Shown here one piece after another: positions 59,930-64,000 of a stretch of 64,000 nucleotides of DNA. Numbering within the stretch: the stretch's first letter is position 1; each line of letters opens with the position of its first letter. The stretch comes from Doris montereyensis (taxonomy: Eukaryota > Mollusca > Gastropoda > Nudibranchia > Dorididae). A model generated the notes under the pieces. It did no database searches. It worked only from the letters and a program-made list of their open reading frames with translations, and was not told the origin of the DNA. The position numbers and the translations under genes were made by a program. The DNA is taken from contig JAXRKP010000669.1 of assembly GCA_037039925.1 (NCBI GenBank), positions 96,001 to 160,000 on the forward strand, in the 5' to 3' direction.

Positions 59930-60520
59930 AAGCATTCCAGTCTCAGAATAAAACATTCCAGTCTTGGAACAAACATTCAAGCCTCAAAACAAAACATTCC
60001 AATCTCAGAATAAGACATTCTAATCTTGGACCAAACATTCCAATCTCAGAATAAGACACTCCAGTCTTGGAATAAACATTCCAGTCTTGAAACAAAACAT
60101 TCCAGCCTCAAAACAAAACATTCCAGTCTTGGAACGAACATTTCAGTCTCAGAATAAGACATTCCAGTCTTGGAACTAACATTCCAGTCTTGGAACTAAC
60201 ATTCCAGTCTTGGAACAAAATTCCAGTCTTGGAACTAACATTCCAGTCTTGGAATATACATTCCAGTCTTGGAACAGACATTCCATCTTGAACATTCCAG
60301 TCTTGGAACAAACATTCCAGTCTTGGAACAAACATTCCAGTCTTGGAACAAACATTCCAGTCTTGGAACAAACATTCCAGTCTCAGAATAAGACATTCCA
60401 GTCTTGGAATAAAATATTCCAGTCTTGGAACAAACATTCTAGTCTTGGAACAAATATTCCAGTCTTGGAACAAACATTCCAGTCTTGGAACAAACATTCC
60501 AGTCTTGGAACAAGCTGATT
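59930..60520. repeat. 20-bp satellite, about 28 copies
   Basis: The unit is ACATTCCAGTCTTGGAACAA. Left copies vary (CAGAATAAGACATTCC, CCTCAAAACAAA); copies on the right at 60300-60510 are almost identical. Each unit contains the inverted pair TTCCA/TGGAA. Confidence 0.95.
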
Positions 60521-60667
60521 TTTGTAAAGTAACAGGACAATGCTGCCACAACTTTATCTCCTGGCATTGGTCTCAATAACTTGTTGATCTGGGACAGCAC
60601 AGCCAGAGTAGAAATTTCAAAGCCTGTTTAATGATTTCATCTTGTGTGAGCATCTACAGTCGTTTCA

Positions 60668-60752
60668 CTACAAGCCAAATTTAGGAGTTCTGCGAGGTGT
60701 GTAGGCTGGTGTGCCCGGCTCCCTCTGACCTGGTGTCACGATCCGTGTTGAT
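60668..60752 (-). CDS. last exon of unidentified coiled-coil gene
   Basis: The acceptor is TTCTGCAG. One base completes a Gly codon from the exon at 62177, then STRIVTPGQREPGTPAYTPR and RTPKFGL-stop. The sequence is basic, with repeated TP and TPRR motifs of the sort targeted by proline-directed kinases. I do not recognise the protein. The exact phase fit with the upstream exon supports it being real. Confidence 0.7.
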
Positions 60753-61099
60753 CTGCAGAAATAGTGCCAAAAAGTTACATGTGTAGGTTTAAAGAAAAGA
60801 CACCTGATGCAATCTACTGATGACACAGTGAAAAAAACCCCCCAAAAATCCCAAATCCCTCCAAAATGTTGTAAAGAAGAGACCAAATGGTTTTACCAGA
60901 ACAGTGGAAATGGATGTAAATTCAACTCAACTCAACAACTTACATCAAAATATTAGTCTTTGAAAAGCAAATTTGAGTGTCTAATTTAAAGAAAAAATCT
61001 ACATTCATATTATAGCAAATATGGAAATGCTCTTGATTTCATGTAGACAAAAGGAGTGAAATAAAATAAAATAAAACAAAGTACAGACACAGACAGTAA

Positions 61100-61215
61100 A
61101 GAATGAAGGTTTTTATTCATTGCAATTCACCCCAACCACCTTATGCTGTGATTTTAGAAAGGAAAGAAGCGAACTGATAATACAAAGTGTAAAGAAACCA
61201 CAGTAAAAGGAGATG
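61100..61215 (+). repeat. R1 repeat copy
   Basis: TTATTCATTGCAATTCACCC, CACCTTATGCTGTGATTTTA and AAAGAAGC follow the R1 order. It is diverged and lies in the intron of the coiled-coil gene. Confidence 0.65.
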
Positions 61216-61354
61216 GAGGATGTTGGTGGTGATTCAATCAAAGCTCAGTGAAATTGTTGTCCTTTTCATTATATGATTACATTCAAAAATCATTACAATT
61301 ACCAAAGCTCTTTACAGTACAGTGGCAAAAAACTAACTACCCATCTCAATCGTG

Positions 61355-61487
61355 TAGCGTAGGTGGCAGTGATTAGGCTGCTGGACTGGGGATCGTGACG
61401 TACTGGGTTCGAATCCTAGTAAAAGCAAGTTCTGACGTTGTGTTCCTTGGGAAAGATACTAAACATGTATTCTCCCACTGGACCCAA
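61355..61487 (+). mobile_element. SINE family B, 5' part
   Basis: A-box GTGGCAGTGATTAGGCTGCT, B-box GGGTTCGAATCC and body TTCCTTGGGAAAGATACT are clear. The body stops at CCACTGGACCCAAGT, where a tandem repeat begins. Confidence 0.85.
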
Positions 61488-61860
61488 GTATATCGTTGAA
61501 ATACAAACAGTGAAAATGACTTTAAAAAAAACTTTCCTCTGTTGTCTCCGTGGTATATCATTCAAATACAAACAGTGCAAATGACTTAAAAAAAACTTTC
61601 CTCCATTGTCTCTATGGTATATCATTCAAATACAACCAGTAGAAATGACTAAAAACCTTCCTCCATTGTCTCCATGGTATATCATTCAAATACAGTGGAA
61701 ATGACTAAAAACATTCCTCCATTGTCTCCATGGTATATCATTCAAATACAACCAGTGGAAATGACTAAAAACTTTCATTTTGCTCACATGTGAACATTTT
61801 TTCAGTGGAAATGACTAAAAACTTTCATTTTGCTCACATGTGAACATTTTTTTTCTTAAC
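61488..61860. repeat. about 60-bp tandem repeat, 5 copies, plus 52-bp duplication
   Basis: Units carry GGTATATCATTCAAATACAA, AGTGGAAATGACTAAAAA and CTTTCCTCCATTGTCTCC. The 3' end is a two-copy variant with TTTTGCTCACATGTGAACAT. The array begins exactly where the SINE B body is interrupted. Confidence 0.88.
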
Positions 61861-61914
61861 CGTTACTCTTAAAACTTTTTTTTTCAGTAAGTAAATAAAG
61901 GTCCTTGAATGCCA

Positions 61915-62070
61915 TTATAGCTCATAGAGCAGGAGCTTGTTCCTGGTTTCTATAGCGTGAAAGGGAACAGGTGATAATAATCACCTCCTGGACAGGACAC
62001 TAGTCCGATGCAGGTTTTTACTCCCAAGCTAGCATTTGTACCCATTTGCAGTCGACCACCCACTACTGAA
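61915..62070 (-). mobile_element. SINE family B, 3' part, minus
   Basis: In reverse it has the 3' end of family B: AGGTGATAATAATCACCTCC, GGACAGGACACTAGTCC and TTTGTACCCATTTGCA. The head is absent. Confidence 0.78.
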
Positions 62071-62176
62071 GAAAAAACCGTAACAACATTGATTTTGTCA
62101 ACGACCATGAACGCGACATGATATTTTCCATCCATCTAAAAATAAAACTGTTCAGCAATGTCACTGCCCTCCTTAC

Positions 62177-62295
62177 CCCCGACTGGGTGTGTACATCCGG
62201 TCCTGTTGTTCCTTGCGTGCCTTGATCAACTCCTCGGCTCTTTTCATCTCATCCTCCATGGAAGTCATTTCTTCTTGCTCTTGAACTCTTCTCTC
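62177..62295 (-). CDS. penultimate exon of unidentified coiled-coil gene
   Basis: A 119-base exon with an AAAG acceptor and GTAAGG donor encodes ERRVQEQEEMTSMEDEMKRA then EELIKARKEQQDRMYTPSR. The heptad-like spacing of M, L and I with E/K/R/Q predicts a coiled coil. It leaves two bases that join the exon at 60752 in frame. Upstream exons are not found before the right edge. Family unknown. Confidence 0.72.
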
Positions 62296-62789
62296 CTTTG
62301 AGATGCAAACAACGGATGGCAAGACAAAAACACAAAAGGAAAAAAAAAAAGGTTATTGTTACACCCCATTAGCAGCAGTATCAAAAAGAAAATAACCAGG
62401 CCAAAGAAATTTCCATAACTGGTCCTCTGAACCCGTGACCACTATCTATGGCCCGCTTACCTTGACATTGAACTAGATCTAGCTGATTGGTTTGACAGCG
62501 TAGGTTGCACTGATTTATTTCCCTTCACCAAAAGAAAATAGCAGTTTAATTTGAGACAAATCATAATCTCTTAAAAGAATGCCTTGTTTTGATTTGATTT
62601 TTCTGTTAATAATTAAAATTTGTGATGATAAGGGATATAATAGTATAAATTTTGACCTACATCAGACTAGGTCCTGACCTCAGAGCCTTCCCCTAGGGGG
62701 GGGGGGGGGGCTTTTCCTCTGTCCAGTAGTCCAAAACAGGTCAAAATTTGCTTATTTTTGCTGACTTACAAACTCTGAGATCCAAGTCA

Positions 62790-62960
62790 AGAAGGGGGAC
62801 TCAGTAGTCCAGAGGTAAGATGTCGGCCTCTCAACCAAAAGGTCGAAAAAGTGGATCGACACCTAGTCCCATCGGAGACGGACGATATAAAGGAGGCCCG
62901 GTATGCAGATCACAACACTCTGTTCATGTTAAAGATCCCTTGGCTGTTGCCAGGCCACTA
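62790..62960 (+). mobile_element. SINE family A, internally deleted
   Basis: Head GGGGGACTCAGTAGTCCAGA, then TCTCAACCAAAAGGTCG joins directly to TGGATCGACACCTAGTCCC. The B-box and about 60 bases are lost. The body ends at GATCCCTTGGCTGTTGCCAG. Confidence 0.82.
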
Positions 62961-63299
62961 TGAGTAACCACATTTTGCTTGTATGTTCTAAATGTTCCCA
63001 AGATTGTTTTCATTTGAGAATTTTTCTACCAAAAATGACGTTTAATTATTGAAAATTTCATTGTTTCTCCGTCTTTGAGTAGAATTTTCATTGACCTAAG
63101 TCACCATTTGAAGTGGTTTAATGATTAAAAAGTTGAAATGGTACCGTTCACGCGAACCTGGGTAACATCAGTATCAAATATTGACTCGATCTAATAATCG
63201 TACTTGGTATCACCCAGGGTGTAAAATGCTTTATTTGTAATATTCAATGAATGTGACGCACCAAGGTTGAAACTAAAACATCAAGTTTGATTTGAATTA

Positions 63300-63620
63300 A
63301 TTTGATTTGAATTGATTTGATTTACCCACATCCACAACTAAGGCGATCTTGGAGTTCTTGGTAGGGTTTCTTATTTTGCTTGGACTGCCTTGTAAACAGC
63401 CAAGGGATCGTTAAAGTGCAGAGTGTTGTGATCTGCACACAGAGCCTCCTTTTTATCGTCCGTCTCCGATGGGACTAGGTGTCGATAAACCTACTTGGAT
63501 CGGGGCGGTAGATTTTGCTCGAAAAAAACTCAAGAAAATTGTTTATCAATTGGCAGGGCTCGAACCCACTACCTTTTGGTTGAAAGGCCAACTTGCCTCT
63601 AGACAACCCAGTCCCCTAAA
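63300..63620 (-). mobile_element. SINE family A, full-length minus copy
   Basis: In reverse: head GGGGACTGGGTTGTCTAGAG, B-box AGTGGGTTCGAGCCC, body ACCTAGTCCCATCGGAGACG, 3' end AAATCAATTCAAATC. This is one of the longest copies. Confidence 0.86.
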
Positions 63621-63831
63621 ATATCAAGTGGCTACCATTCTAATGAACACACATATATAATACTACAAACCAAATGATACAGGGAGAGAAAAACATTTTT
63701 TCTCTTTCTCAAATGCATAGCGATGAAGAGATTTTGAAAAAAAAAAAGTATTTTAAAAAAAAAACATTTACGGATACCTTTGTTTGTCTACCGGGATAAT
63801 GTTTTCGACCGGTCGTGAATTTACCCTTGAA

Positions 63832-63901
63832 GAGTAAATCCACCACTCATTGAGTTCTGACCAATCGAGTAAATTCACGACTCATTGAGTTCTGACCAAT
63901 C
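63832..63901. repeat. 35-bp direct duplication with inverted flank
   Basis: GAGTAAATCCACCACTCATT plus GAGTTCTGACCAATC is repeated once with three changes. GTCGTGAATTTAC at 63812 is the inverse of GTAAATTCACGAC in copy 2, so a stem can form. Confidence 0.8.
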
Positions 63902-64000
63902 AGCGACAGCCACTGACTTTGCTGCGCGGCGGGACTGGCTCTAGATCTAAAAAAAAAAAAATCTAGGTCTATCGTCACAATCACAATAGGCCTAGCCTAG

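Noticed and set aside
59930..60520. Heat-shock element array in the TTCCA/TGGAA satellite
   Set aside because: Spacing between GAA and TTC does not follow the alternating 5-bp HSE pattern.

Overview
This is animal (metazoan) nuclear DNA. It has spliced genes with GT..AG introns and conserved exon phases, several tRNA-derived SINE families, non-LTR retrotransposons, and very long microsatellites and satellites. The genes I recognise are a TRPC4AP homologue and an out-at-first (OAF) homologue. OAF resembles the insect protein in places, such as a KNP-x-x-IRT-x-x-EEDK stretch. With the SINE and LINE types and the TCTAGATC-rich tracts, I infer a lophotrochozoan, most likely a gastropod mollusc. 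The phylum call is inference, made without any search.

Layout. 1-10.75 kb: TRPC4AP on the minus strand, 5' end at about 10.75 kb, 3' end off the left edge. Ten exons are placed. One intron holds a 36-38 bp satellite interrupted by a 1.27-kb DNA transposon with a clean 6-bp target duplication. 10.75-11.0 kb: CpG-containing TATA-less promoter region. 11-15.8 kb: microsatellites, a LINE fragment and SINEs. 15.9-28.1 kb: three blocks of a 45-46 bp satellite, one with a 90-bp dimeric higher-order repeat. 28-36 kb: microsatellite, LINE/SINE fragments and several nonautonomous DNA transposons. 36.4-42.3 kb: OAF on the minus strand, signal peptide to stop, with one short exon not found. 43.3-45.3 kb: a CR1/L2-like LINE. 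46-48 kb: microsatellite and a 40-bp minisatellite. 48.37-52.17 kb: a region bounded by long degenerate inverted repeats, holding a broken gene with a FEN/PIN-nuclease-like residue pattern and a Cys-rich tail, a nested palindrome-ended element, and a hammerhead ribozyme core. 52.3-55.7 kb: GA/TC microsatellites, another LINE and SINEs. 55.7-57.5 kb: a 37-bp satellite. 59.9-60.5 kb: a 20-bp satellite. 60.67-62.3 kb: the last two exons of an unidentified coiled-coil gene on the minus strand. 62.3-64 kb: SINEs.

Most novel: (1) 28-40 bp perfect or near-perfect palindromes (CCAAGGCCGTCT...AGACGGCCTTGG type), three of them flanked by exact 5-bp target duplications; (2) the 3.8-kb inverted-repeat-bounded element with the nuclease-like gene; (3) the hammerhead core with a self-complementary ACGT stem III. 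Reading frames in both conserved genes break at or near homopolymers, which points to consensus errors as much as to gene decay.
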